A DNA stretch of 64,000 nt from Novosphingobium sp. (GTDB lineage: Bacteria; Pseudomonadota; Alphaproteobacteria; Sphingomonadales; Sphingomonadaceae): the NCBI GenBank assembly GCA_016719755.1, contig JADJYM010000016.1, positions 434,001-498,000 of the forward strand, read 5' to 3'. Below are positions 43,905-53,358 of the stretch, piece after piece. The position numbers and the translations under genes are program-made. Every line of letters begins with the position of its first letter. Within the stretch, counting starts at the first letter, position 1. The notes beneath the pieces were generated by a model that saw only the letters and a program-made list of their open reading frames with translations, was not told the DNA's origin and ran no database searches.

Positions 43905-44801
43905 CTATTCGGCGGGCACGGCTTCCTGCCGCTCCTGCCAGCGCGCGCGGATCGTGTCCGAGGTTTCGCGGCTGCCGTCGTGGCTCCACCCGGGCGGGGC
44001 GAACATATAGTGCAGCTTGGCCCGCCACGGCGCGCGCCAGACATCGCGGGCGATCCCGATCCATTCGTGGAACACCGCCCACAGCAGGTTGAAGCTGCCA
44101 AGCTGACGGACAATGCCATAGCGGATCCGCACCCCGTCCAGCTCCGCCTGGAAAGTGCCCAGCAGGCGGTCCCATATGATGAACACCCCGGCATAGTTGC
44201 GATCGAGGTAGAGCGGGTTGGTGGCGTGGTGGACGCGGTGGTGCGACGGGGTGTTCATCACCGCCTCGAACCAGCGCGGCATCCGCCCGATCGCCTCGGT
44301 ATGAATCCAGAACTGGTAGATCAGGTTGATCGCCCCGCAGGTCGCGATCATCGCCGGGTGAAAGCCGATGAAGGCCGGCCAGATGCGAAAGGCGAAGCCG
44401 GCGGCGAAGAACCCGGTCCAGGTCTGGCGCAGCGCGGTCGACAGGTTGTAGTGCTGGCTGGAATGGTGGTTGACGTGGCTTGCCCAGAACCAGCGGCTGC
44501 GGTGGCCGACACGGTGCGCCAGGTAATAGTTGAAATCATCCAGCACGAAGCAGGCGATCCAGGCCCACCACTGCCAGCCGATGGTGATGACGCGGTGCTG
44601 ATAAAGCCATAGCGCCATGGCCAGCACCAGGCCGCCGGTCAGCGCCCCGGCCACTGTGCTGCCCACGCCAAGGCCCAGCGAGGTCAGCGTGTCCTTGGGT
44701 TCGTACTTTTCCGGCGCGCGGCGCGCGGCCCACAGCATCTCGATCACGATCAGCAGCAGGAAACCGGGGACGGCATAATCGACGGGGCTGAGTTCGGGCA
44801 T
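43905..44801 (-). CDS. sterol desaturase/fatty acid hydroxylase family protein
   Basis: A 298-residue membrane di-iron enzyme. Its histidine clusters are intact: HRVGH, HVNHHSSQHYN and HHRVHHATNP, on about four hydrophobic helices. Such enzymes hydroxylate or desaturate fatty acids, carotenoids or sterol-like lipids; sphingomonads use relatives for 2-hydroxy fatty acids and carotenoids. The C-terminus follows DNA at the end of a three-gene minus-strand run with two small genes upstream. It starts at ATG 44801, two bases after the preceding gene stop. Confidence 0.88.
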   Translation of the reverse strand: MPELSPVDYAVPGFLLLIVIEMLWAARRAPEKYEPKDTLTSLGLGVGSTVAGALTGGLVLAMALWLYQHRVITIGWQWWAWIACFVLDDFNYYLAHRVGHRSRWFWASHVNHHSSQHYNLSTALRQTWTGFFAAGFAFRIWPAFIGFHPAMIATCGAINLIYQFWIHTEAIGRMPRWFEAVMNTPSHHRVHHATNPLYLDRNYAGVFIIWDRLLGTFQAELDGVRIRYGIVRQLGSFNLLWAVFHEWIGIARDVWRAPWRAKLHYMFAPPGWSHDGSRETSDTIRARWQERQEAVPAE

Positions 44802-44803
44802 GG

Positions 44804-45205
44804 TCAGGCTCCCAGCCGGCGCAGGCTGGCAGCCCAGACCTGGGCCTTGTCGCCAAGATCGAGCGTGACCTTGCCAAAACTCGTGTCGCCGGTGCCGATG
44901 GTCAGGAAATTGCGGTCGAGCCGGGTGTCGGCATGGCTGTCGAGCAGCCGGGCGGCGAACTGCGCGCCGTGGCGCCGCAGCAGCAGGACGCGGCCTTGCG
45001 AATCGCGCAGCAGCGCGCCGATCCCCGCCCGGTCGAGCGCCACGTCGACCGCCTCGAACCCGCCCAGCGCCGCCGCGGCCTCATCCAGCGCCTGGGCGCG
45101 GGTGCGCAGCCGCACATCGCCGCCCAGCCCAAGCTGGCGGGCGAGCAGGGCGAGCAGCAGGATGGCGATCAGCGAGACGGCAAGCTGGGCAAGCTGGAAC
45201 AGCAT
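44804..45205 (-). CDS. membrane-anchored hypothetical protein (133 aa)
   Basis: An N-terminal hydrophobic helix (QLAQLAVSLIAILLLALLARQLGL, residues ~4-27) precedes a soluble part with IGALLRDSQGRVLLLRRHGAQFAARLL and TIGTGDTSFGKVTLDLGD. The middle has mild resemblance to nucleotide-binding or Nudix-like strands (VLLLRRHGA), but no Nudix box, so this is only a passing likeness. It is two bases from the hydroxylase gene and seven from the phosphatase-like gene, so it is probably co-transcribed. Confidence 0.65.
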   Translation of the reverse strand: MLFQLAQLAVSLIAILLLALLARQLGLGGDVRLRTRAQALDEAAAALGGFEAVDVALDRAGIGALLRDSQGRVLLLRRHGAQFAARLLDSHADTRLDRNFLTIGTGDTSFGKVTLDLGDKAQVWAASLRRLGA

Positions 45206-45212
45206 TGGGCGG

Positions 45213-45644
45213 CTACTTCGCTCCCGCCGCCAGCATGTCGACCAGCGCGCGCACCGGGGTCAGGTCATAGCCCGCCTCCGCCGCAGCTGCGGCCAGCGCC
45301 TGCGGATTGGCGCCCTGGCTGGCTTCGGCCAGCGCCCAGAGCAGGGTGGAGCGGGTGCCCGAGCGGCAGTAGGCCAGCACCGGCGCCTCGGTCGAGGCGA
45401 GCGCAGCGGCCATGGCCTTGACCTGGCCTTCGGAGAAGCCGGCATGGGTCACGGGGATCGCGACATATGCGATCCCGGCGGCGCGCGCTGCCGCCTCGAT
45501 CTCGGCTCCGGGCACCTGATCGTCCGATTCGCCCTCGGGCCGGTTGTTGACGATCAGGCCCACGCCCTGGCGGGCGGCTTCGGACACTTCGGCAAGCCCG
45601 ATCTGGGGGCTGGCGAAGACACGGGGGGAAAGCTGGCGGAACAT
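45213..45644 (-). CDS. TIGR01244/DUF442 family phosphatase-like sulfur transferase
   Basis: A 143-residue dual-specificity-phosphatase fold with the active loop LAYCRSGTRSTLLWALA (CxxGxxR-like, Cys-Arg spacing C-x5-R). Relatives are annotated as sulfur transferases or phosphatases fused to the beta-lactamase-like Blh proteins; function is unproven. The leading VFASPQIGLAEV and VNNRPEGESDDQ segments are typical. ATG 45644 is chosen over 45680, because conservation starts MFRQLSPRVF. Confidence 0.8.
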   Translation of the reverse strand: MFRQLSPRVFASPQIGLAEVSEAARQGVGLIVNNRPEGESDDQVPGAEIEAAARAAGIAYVAIPVTHAGFSEGQVKAMAAALASTEAPVLAYCRSGTRSTLLWALAEASQGANPQALAAAAAEAGYDLTPVRALVDMLAAGAK

Positions 45645-45911
45645 GCCCCGTTCTCTGCCAAGCGGCGCGGAAAGTGGCAAGCCGCCGTCGATTCGCGGCG
45701 GCGCATAAGCGCGCGGCGCCGGGGCGACATGGCAGAAATGTCACACATTCGGGCTGGCTGACCGGTGCGCCGGGGGGCGAATCTGAATCTGTTCGCTATT
45801 GTGTGGGTTTTCCGCTATCGAACACGGTGCAGAGGAGAGGGCTTTTCACGCATTCACCCTGTCGTCCGGTGCGATTCGTCCGCGCCGCCGGACTGTGTAG
45901 CTTAGGGCGAA

Positions 45912-46694
45912 ATGCAAGGTGCGTTCGGGTTTATGGGTTTTGACAGAGGACGTCGCGGCCGGGGTCGCGACAAGCGGGACGGGTTCGGCGAAGACAACTT
46001 CGATCCCTTCATGGGCGGCGGCGACCGCTTTGGCGGGGGTGACCGGTTCGGCGGCGGCGGAAACCGTGGTGGTTTCGGCGGCGGTGATCGTGGCGGCTTC
46101 GGCGGCGGTGACCGTGGTCCCCCGCGCAGCGGCGGCTTCGGCGGCGGCGGTGGTGGCGGCTTCGGCGGCCCGCGTGGCGGCGGCGGCGGTGATCGCGGCA
46201 TGCCTGCCCAGGTTGTTGGCGAAGGCACCGGTGTCGTCAAGTTCTTCAACTCGGCCAAGGGCTTTGGCTTCATCCAGCGCGATGACGGCGGTGAGGACGT
46301 GTTCGTTCACATCAGCGCGGTCGAACGCGCCGGCCTCGAAGGCCTGGCCGAAGGGCAGAAGCTCGGCTTCACGCTGGTCGATCGCGGTGGAAAGATTTCC
46401 GCCAGCGACCTGCGGATCGAAGGCGATGTGATCGCGGTCGAAAAGCGCGAAGTTGCCCCGCAGCGTCAGCTGACGGGTGAACGCGCCACCGGCACGGTCA
46501 AGTTCTTCAACGCGATGAAGGGCTTCGGCTTCATCACCCGCGATGACGGCCAGGCCGATGCCTTCGTGCACATCAGCGCGGTGGAGCGTTCGGGCATGTC
46601 CGGCCTCAATGAGGGCGACCGGCTGGAATTCGACATCGAAGTCGATCGACGAGGCAAGTACTCGGCGGTCAATCTCCAGCCGCGTCAGGATTGA
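45912..46694 (+). CDS. glycine-rich double cold-shock-domain protein
   Basis: A 260-residue nucleic-acid-binding protein. The N-terminal ~95 residues are almost entirely Gly, Arg, Asp and Phe repeats (for example GGGDRFGGG, NRGGFGGGDRGG), a disordered RGG-like region. Two cold-shock domains follow, each with RNP1-like KGFGFIQRDD / KGFGFITRDD and RNP2-like VFVHISAV / AFVHISAV (~residues 104-170 and 191-255). It would bind single-stranded RNA or DNA. ATG 45912 has AGGGCGAA at -5; the first sphingomonad-like residues begin at ATG 45933 (MGFDRGRRGR), so either start is possible. A 267-bp upstream region may form a cold-responsive leader. Confidence 0.85.
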   Translation: MQGAFGFMGFDRGRRGRGRDKRDGFGEDNFDPFMGGGDRFGGGDRFGGGGNRGGFGGGDRGGFGGGDRGPPRSGGFGGGGGGGFGGPRGGGGGDRGMPAQVVGEGTGVVKFFNSAKGFGFIQRDDGGEDVFVHISAVERAGLEGLAEGQKLGFTLVDRGGKISASDLRIEGDVIAVEKREVAPQRQLTGERATGTVKFFNAMKGFGFITRDDGQADAFVHISAVERSGMSGLNEGDRLEFDIEVDRRGKYSAVNLQPRQD

Positions 46695-46706
46695 CCAGCC
46701 GGTGAA

Positions 46707-46731
46707 GAGGCGGCCGCCACGCGGCCGCCTC
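46707..46731 (+). terminator. perfect GC hairpin after the cold-shock gene
   Basis: An 11-bp stem, GAGGCGGCCGC (46707-46717) and its complement (46721-46731), around CAC, 13 bp after the stop. No T-run. Confidence 0.55.
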
Positions 46732-46756
46732 CCACACGACAGATTTGGCGCTAGGC

Positions 46757-46790
46757 AATGGCGGCTCCCGGCGGGCCGCCATTTGTCGTT
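46757..46790 (+). terminator. second hairpin with T-rich tail
   Basis: AATGGCGGC (46757-46765) pairs with GCCGCCATT (46775-46783), and TTGTCGTTT follows (46783-46791). It probably completes termination before argD. Confidence 0.55.
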
Positions 46791-46827
46791 TCCACTACCG
46801 CCGGAACAAGCCTGAGGAAGTAAAGCG

Positions 46828-48014
46828 ATGTCGATTACCCCCTTGATGCCAGTCTATCCCCGCTGCGGCTTTCGCCCCGTGCGCGGCGAGCACTGCCACC
46901 TGATCGGGGAAGATGGCCGACGCTATCTCGATTTCGCGGCAGGCATCGCGGTCAACATCCTGGGTCATTCGCATGAAGGGCTGATCGGAGCGATCCAGCG
47001 GCAGGCGGAAACGCTGATGCACGTGTCCAACCTCTATGGCAGCCCGCAGGGCGAACACCTTGCCCAGCGGCTGGTCGACCTGACCTTTGCCGATACGGTG
47101 TTCTTCACCAATTCGGGCGCCGAGGCGGTGGAATGCGCGATCAAGACCGCGCGCGCCTATCACAGCCACGCCGGCAACGATCACAAGTTCGAACTGATCA
47201 CGTTCAACAACGCCTTCCACGGCCGGACCATGGCGACGATCAGCGCCTCCAGCCAGGAGAAGATGCACAAGGGCTTCCTGCCGTTGCTGCCGGGGTTCAA
47301 ATATGTCCCGTTCGACGATCTGGAGGCGGTGAAAGCGGCGATCGGCCCCAACACCGCGGGCTTCCTGGTGGAGCCGGTCCAGGGTGAGGGCGGGATCCGT
47401 CCCGCTTCGCAGGAATTCATGGTCGGCCTGCGCGCGCTGGCCGACGAACATGATCTGCTGCTGGTGCTGGACGAGGTGCAATGCGGCGTCGCCCGTTCGG
47501 GCACGTTCTATGCCTATGAACAGTACGGGATCGAGCCCGATGTCGTGGCGACCGCCAAGGGCCTGGGCGGCGGCTTCCCGTTCGGGGCCTGCCTTGCCAC
47601 TGAAAAGGCGGCGCGCGGCATGGTGATCGGCGCGCATGGCTCCACCTATGGCGGCAATCCGCTGGCCATCGCGGCGGGCGAGGCGGTGCTGGATGCGGTC
47701 GCGAACGAGGAGTTCCTCGCCGATGTCCGCGCCAAGAGCGAGCGCCTGCGCAGCCGCCTCGAACAGTTCATCGGCAACTATCCCGACCTGTTCGAACTGG
47801 TTCGCGGCATGGGGCTGATGCTGGGGGTGAAGATGAAGATCGAGCCGCGCGGCTTCGTCGCCCACCTGCGCGACAACCACCAGCTGCTGACCGTTTCGGC
47901 GGGCGACAACACCCTGCGGCTGGTGCCGCCGCTGGTGATCGACGACGCGCACATCGACGAATTCTTTGAAAAGCTCTCGGCCGGCGCCGCGAGCTTCCAG
48001 CCGGAGGCGGCAGC

Positions 48015-48018
<4 letters not shown>
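46828..48018 (+). CDS. argD: acetylornithine aminotransferase
   Basis: A 396-residue class III aminotransferase for arginine synthesis, possibly also acting as N-succinyldiaminopimelate aminotransferase for lysine. Features: [14 protein letters not shown]-like segment, [14 protein letters not shown] (PLP Asp), and the PLP lysine in [21 protein letters not shown] site precedes ATG 46828. Its end overlaps argF by ATGA. Confidence 0.95.
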
Positions 48019-48941
<923 letters not shown>

Positions 48942-48943
48942 CG

Positions 48944-49846
48944 ATGACCGCACCTGAACTTGCAGGCGAGACCGGTTTCGACCGGGTGCTGGGTTTCACC
49001 ATCCCCTCGCGCGATGCGCGCGGGCGGGTGGTGCGGCTCGGCCCGGTGCTTGACACGATCCTTGCCGCGCACTCCTATCCAGCGCCGATCCGGCATCTCC
49101 TGGCCGAAGCGCTGGTGGTGACCGCGCTGATCGGTTCCCTGCTGAAGGACGAGGACGGGCAGCTGACCATGCAGGCCCAGGCGGAGGGCGGGATCGTCGA
49201 CCTGCTGGTCTGCGACTACCGCGACGGTGAACTGCGCGGCTATGTCCGCCACGACGCGGAACGGCTGGCGGGGCTGGGCGTCAGCCCCTCGCTCGAGGCG
49301 CTGTTCGGCACGGGTTACGTGGCGATCACTTTCGATCTGGCCGCCACGGGCCAGCGCTATCAGGGGATCGTGCCGCTTGAAGGGGCCTCGTTGTCGGAGG
49401 CTTGCGAGCACTACTTCGTGCAGAGCGAGCAGGTGCCGACGCTGATCCGCGTGGCGGTGCGATCAAGCGGAGAAAGCTGTGTCGCGGGCGGACTGCTGGT
49501 CCAGCACCTGCCCGAGGGCGAGGAAGGCCGCGAGCGCCTGCACGTCGAGCTCGACCATCCCGAGTGGGCCCACGTTGCCGCGCTGGCAGGGTCGACCCGG
49601 CATGACGAGCTGGTCGATCCGGCACTCAGCCTCGAAGCCCTGATCTGGCGGCTGTTCCACGAAGAGCAGGAAGTGCGGGTGATCAAGGGCAAGGAACTTT
49701 CGCGCGGCTGTCGTTGCAGCCTCGATCATTACCGCGCGATCATCGCCCGGTTCCCCGGGGACGAGCAGGCCGCGATGCGCGATGAACGCGGTGCAATCGT
49801 GATTGACTGCGCTTTCTGTTCGCGTCTGTTCGAGCTGGTCGACTAA
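48944..49846 (+). CDS. hslO: Hsp33 redox-regulated chaperone
   Basis: A 300-residue holdase chaperone that is switched on by oxidation. It has the N-terminal Hsp33 domain with TALIGSLLKDEDGQLTMQAQ and the C-terminal zinc switch CRCS...CAFC (CxC plus CxxC). ATG 48944 follows argF by two bases, an argD-argF-hslO linkage that is common in alphaproteobacteria. Confidence 0.95.
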   Translation: MTAPELAGETGFDRVLGFTIPSRDARGRVVRLGPVLDTILAAHSYPAPIRHLLAEALVVTALIGSLLKDEDGQLTMQAQAEGGIVDLLVCDYRDGELRGYVRHDAERLAGLGVSPSLEALFGTGYVAITFDLAATGQRYQGIVPLEGASLSEACEHYFVQSEQVPTLIRVAVRSSGESCVAGGLLVQHLPEGEEGRERLHVELDHPEWAHVAALAGSTRHDELVDPALSLEALIWRLFHEEQEVRVIKGKELSRGCRCSLDHYRAIIARFPGDEQAAMRDERGAIVIDCAFCSRLFELVD

Positions 49847-49886
49847 GGTCAACCATTCGTCGTTAAAAGAACACGGTTGGCCGCAG

Positions 49887-49924
49887 TTCGTCGCTATGAT
49901 ACAAGCGACGAAACGTTCCGTCGC
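49887..49924 (+). promoter_or_regulatory. alternative hairpins upstream of the DUF3617-like gene
   Basis: TTCGTCGC (49887-49894) pairs perfectly with GCGACGAA (49905-49912), while the same GCGACG can instead pair with CGTCGC at 49919-49924. The two stems exclude each other in the 113-bp leader region between hslO and the next gene. Confidence 0.3.
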
Positions 49925-49959
49925 GCGATTGCGGGGCAGGGCATAGAAACCAGGACACA

Positions 49960-50376
49960 ATGACGGTGGGGAAGAAGGTTATCAGGATCGCGGGCGCGCT
50001 CTGCGCCGCCGCCTTCGGACTTGCGGTTCCAGCGCAGGGCCAGGGGCCTGCGCTCGCCATGCTCGACAAGCTTGATACGGGTCGCTGGGAAATGCGCCTG
50101 CGCGAACCCGGCAACCCGGCGGAGCGGCTGTGCGTTGCCAATGGCCGCCGGTTCATCCAGCTGAGGCACCCGCAGTCGAACTGCGAACGCTTCGTGGTTC
50201 AGGACGGACCGAACGAAGTCACCGTTCATTACACCTGCCGCGGGAAAGGCTATGGCCGCACCCATATCCGCCGTGAAACCAGCCGGCTCGTCCAGATCGA
50301 AACCCAGGGCATCGCTGATGGCCTGCCGTTCGAGTTCTCGGCCGAGGCGCGGCGAGTGGGGGAATGCGCGGCTTGA
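49960..50376 (+). CDS. DUF3617-like secreted protein
   Basis: A 138-residue exported protein: a signal peptide (VIRIAGALCAAAFGLAVPAQG), then a DUF3617-type domain with LDTGRWEMRLREPGNP, ERLCVANGR, SNCERFVVQDGPNEVTVHYTC and a closing ADGLPFEF. Four Cys fit two disulfides. Function unknown. ATG 49960. It lies 33 bp upstream of queC on the same strand. Confidence 0.75.
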   Translation: MTVGKKVIRIAGALCAAAFGLAVPAQGQGPALAMLDKLDTGRWEMRLREPGNPAERLCVANGRRFIQLRHPQSNCERFVVQDGPNEVTVHYTCRGKGYGRTHIRRETSRLVQIETQGIADGLPFEFSAEARRVGECAA

Positions 50377-50415
50377 ACCATTGCCAGCCCCGGACGCAGC
50401 GGCTAGCCCTTGGTG

Positions 50416-51132
50416 ATGCAATCCCGTCATGAAGGACAGGGCCGCAAGGCCGTCGTGCTGTTGTCTGGCGGGCTCGATTCGATGGTCTCGGCGGGATTGG
50501 CGCAAGAAGCGGGCTACTCGCTGAGTGCCCTCACGATCGACTACAACCAGCGCCACCGGATCGAGCTCGATGCCGCACGCAGGATCGCCGCGCATCTGGG
50601 GGTCCGGCGGCACGTGATCCTTCCGCTCGACCTGCGCGCTTTTGGTGGTTCGGCGCTGACCGATGACATTGCCGTGCCCAAGGATGGCGTGGGCCCGGAT
50701 ATTCCGGTTACCTACGTTCCGGCGCGCAACCTGGTCTTTCTGTCGCTGACGCTGGCCTGGGCCGAGGCGATCGGAGCGCGCGACATCTTTATCGGCGTCA
50801 ATGCGCTCGACTACTCGGGCTACCCCGACTGCCGCCCCGAATTCATTGCCGCCTTTGCCGATCTGGCGAATCTCGCGACCAAGGCGGGGGCGGAAGGCGA
50901 ACGCTTTGCCATCCATGCGCCGCTGCAGTTTCTCGGCAAGACCGAAATCGCGCGGGAAGCAGTCCGTCTGGGCTTCGATCCGGGGATGAGCTGGTCCTGC
51001 TACGATCCGCAGCCGGATGGCTCCGCCTGCGGACTGTGCGATTCCTGCCGCTTGCGCCGAGAAGGCTTTGCCAAAGCCGGGATTGCCGATACGACACGCT
51101 ACGCACAAGAGAGTCAGGGAGATACCAGGTGA
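50416..51132 (+). CDS. queC: 7-cyano-7-deazaguanine (preQ0) synthase
   Basis: A 238-residue enzyme making preQ0 from CDG, ATP and ammonia for queuosine. The PP-loop is VVLLSGGLDSMVSAGLA, and the C-terminal zinc site is SWSCYDPQ...ACGLCDSCRLR. ATG 50416 is used, with GTG/TTG starts just upstream also possible. Its stop overlaps the GTG start of the MFS carrier. Confidence 0.94.
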   Translation: MQSRHEGQGRKAVVLLSGGLDSMVSAGLAQEAGYSLSALTIDYNQRHRIELDAARRIAAHLGVRRHVILPLDLRAFGGSALTDDIAVPKDGVGPDIPVTYVPARNLVFLSLTLAWAEAIGARDIFIGVNALDYSGYPDCRPEFIAAFADLANLATKAGAEGERFAIHAPLQFLGKTEIAREAVRLGFDPGMSWSCYDPQPDGSACGLCDSCRLRREGFAKAGIADTTRYAQESQGDTR

Positions 51133-52703
51133 ACCAGCAGCAGGACGGCGCGCCGGCCGAACCCAAGGCCAGCGGCTATAGCTGGTACGTCCTCACTGTC
51201 CTGGTGGTCGTCTACATCCTGAACTTCATCGACCGGCAGATCGTTTCGATCCTGGCAGTCGACATCAAGCGCGATCTGGGCCTGACCGATGCCGACATGG
51301 GCTTTCTGGGGGGGGCTGCCTTTGCGGTGTTCTATGCCCTGTTCGGCATTCCGCTCGGGCGTCTGGCGGACAACTGGAACCGGGTCCGGTTGCTGAGCGT
51401 CGGGCTGGCGCTATGGTCGACGATGACCGCGCTGTCCGGCTTTGCCCGCAACCAGCTTACCCTGTCGCTTGCCCGGATGGGCGTCGGCGTTGGCGAGGCG
51501 ACCGCCAGCCCGACCGCCTATTCGCTGATTTCCGACTATTTCCCGAAGAAGCAGCGCGCGACCGCGCTGGCGATCTATTCCTCGGGGCTCTATCTGGGCG
51601 GCGGGGTTTCGCTGTTTATCGGAGCGAAGGTGGTCCAGGCATGGAATGACGCCCATCCCGGCGGAGGACCGCTTGGCCTGGTCGGCTGGCAGGCGGCGTT
51701 CCTGGTTGTCGGGATCCCGGGTCTGCTGCTGGCGTTGTGGGTTGCAAGCCTGCGCGAACCGGTTCGCGGTGCGATGGATGGCCTCCCGAGTTCAAGCTCG
51801 CCGCGTCCGTTTGCGGATTTCTTTGCCGATCTCTCGACCATTATCCCGCCCTTCACCCTGCTTGGCGCGGCGCGACGCGGCCCGGCGGCATTGGCCATCA
51901 ATGTCGGGGCGGCTGTTTTTGTTACTGTTTTCGCCTGGATCATGATCAAGCTGACCGGCAATTTCCCGCAGTGGTCTGCCGTGGCGCTTGGCTACTACGC
52001 TGTCTTCTCGTGGGCGAGTTCGCTGCGCTCAAAGGATCCGGCGACGTTTCGTCTGATCTGGGGGACGCCCGCGTTCATCTGCACCACGCTGGGCTACGGC
52101 ATGGTATCGCTGGCCGCCTATGCCCTTGCCTTCTGGTCGCCGCCCTATGCGGAAACGGTGCTGAAGCTGCCCAAGGACGAGCTGGCCTTCGTGCTGGGCG
52201 GGAGCGGGGCGCTGAGCGGATTCCTTGGGGTTATCATCGGCGGCCGCCTTGCCGACTCGCTGCGAGAGCGTAATCCGGCAGGGCGGGTGCTGGTGATCAT
52301 GTTCGGGGTCGTCGCGCCGGTCGTGCCGATCTGGATCGGTTACACCACTGACGATGCCCTGATGTTCTATGTCATGAACCTCCTCGCCGGGATGTTCGGG
52401 GCCGCCGCGCTGGGCGCCGCCGCCGCGACGACCCAGGACCTGGTCCTGCCACGCATGCGCGGAACCGCGACGGCCTCATTCTTCCTCGGTACGACGCTGG
52501 TCGGCTTGTCGTTCGGTCCCTACATGGTCGGCCAGATTTCCGATCTTGCAGGGACCGTTGTCGATGGAAAGCCGGTGGGCGATCTGCGGACCGGGATACT
52601 TTCGCTTATCGCGGTCGCGCCGATCGCCGTTGCGCTGCTGGTCTATGCCTATCGCGCGGTTCCCGAGGCGGAAGCCACGATTTCCCAGCGCGCTGGAGAG
52701 TAG
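51129..52703 (+). CDS. MFS transporter (Spinster-like group)
   Basis: A 524-residue 12-helix carrier. The first helix is YVLTVLVVVYILNFIDRQI (FIDRQ is typical of the Spinster/Spns-like group); motif A reads GRLADNWNRVRLL; the antiporter-like GEATASPTAYSLISDYF segment follows. The middle loop is long and charged. Substrate unknown. It starts at GTG 51129 behind GGGAGA and overlaps queC by 4 bp. It ends one base from the convergent sodC stop. Confidence 0.88.
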   Translation: MNQQQDGAPAEPKASGYSWYVLTVLVVVYILNFIDRQIVSILAVDIKRDLGLTDADMGFLGGAAFAVFYALFGIPLGRLADNWNRVRLLSVGLALWSTMTALSGFARNQLTLSLARMGVGVGEATASPTAYSLISDYFPKKQRATALAIYSSGLYLGGGVSLFIGAKVVQAWNDAHPGGGPLGLVGWQAAFLVVGIPGLLLALWVASLREPVRGAMDGLPSSSSPRPFADFFADLSTIIPPFTLLGAARRGPAALAINVGAAVFVTVFAWIMIKLTGNFPQWSAVALGYYAVFSWASSLRSKDPATFRLIWGTPAFICTTLGYGMVSLAAYALAFWSPPYAETVLKLPKDELAFVLGGSGALSGFLGVIIGGRLADSLRERNPAGRVLVIMFGVVAPVVPIWIGYTTDDALMFYVMNLLAGMFGAAALGAAAATTQDLVLPRMRGTATASFFLGTTLVGLSFGPYMVGQISDLAGTVVDGKPVGDLRTGILSLIAVAPIAVALLVYAYRAVPEAEATISQRAGE

Positions 52704-52704
52704 C

Positions 52705-53229
52705 TCACCCCCGGATGAGAATGCCGCAGGCGATGCGCGGCCCGCTGTTTCCGCTGGGGTCGGTCACGTTGTCATCGGCCTTGGCATGAAGCACAATCGC
52801 ACTGCCGTCCACGTCGAACAGGGCGGCTTCGTTGGCCGCGCGGGTTCCGGGTAGCTCGACGCTGAGTTCGCCCCGGCCCGCGCTGTCGATGACCAGATTG
52901 GGAAGGTCGCCCAGGTGCGTACCAGCGGGGTTCTCACGGCCATGCTGTTTGCCGTGCGGGTTCAGGTGCGGACCGGCCGATGTGAAATCGGGGGTGTCGC
53001 ATCTGCCAATGGCATGGAGATGAATGCCGTGGACCCCCGCAGGCAGGCCGACGACCGTAACCCGCAAGGTCGCCGCGTTTGCCTTGCCGGCAACCACGGC
53101 GGTGCCGATTTCGGAACCGCCCGCATTCCTGAGTGCCGCAGTGGCGATAGCCGTTTTGCTATTCGCGCCCGTTGCGGCGCAGCCCGACAGGGCAAGGGTT
53201 CCAGCGGCCAGAGCAATCGCAAGTTTCAT
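52705..53229 (-). CDS. sodC: superoxide dismutase [Cu-Zn], lipoprotein type
   Basis: A 174-residue periplasmic enzyme. The N-terminus is a lipoprotein signal (ALAAGTLALSGCAATG, Cys of the lipobox near residue 17), so it is probably membrane-anchored. The Cu ligands fit GIHLHAIGRC and HLNPHGKQHG, and the active arginine lies near the C-terminal GPRIACGIL. It detoxifies periplasmic superoxide. ATG 53229. The next gene beyond its start is ompA, whose end faces it. Confidence 0.93.
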   Translation of the reverse strand: MKLAIALAAGTLALSGCAATGANSKTAIATAALRNAGGSEIGTAVVAGKANAATLRVTVVGLPAGVHGIHLHAIGRCDTPDFTSAGPHLNPHGKQHGRENPAGTHLGDLPNLVIDSAGRGELSVELPGTRAANEAALFDVDGSAIVLHAKADDNVTDPSGNSGPRIACGILIRG

Positions 53230-53304
53230 GTGAGCGGGTTTCCTTGGTTGTCCCTTCCCTGCCGCAGCCTACCAAGCCCTGCCGCCAGTGCCCAGCCCGC
53301 ATAG

Positions 53305-53333
53305 AAAAAGGGGGCCGGATTGCTCCGGCCCCC
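53305..53333 (-). terminator. Rho-independent terminator of ompA
   Basis: GGGGGCCGGA (53310-53319) pairs with TCCGGCCCCC (53324-53333) around TTGC, followed on the minus strand by TTTTTC. It is 25 bp past the ompA stop. Confidence 0.85.
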
Positions 53334-53358
53334 CAATTCATTCGCTCCTCGCGGAAGC

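Noticed and set aside
45846-46571. 241-codon minus-strand frame opposite the cold-shock gene
   Set aside because: Its Ala/Thr/Glu-rich translation is the mirror of the Gly-rich repeat region. The plus-strand frame has two full cold-shock domains.
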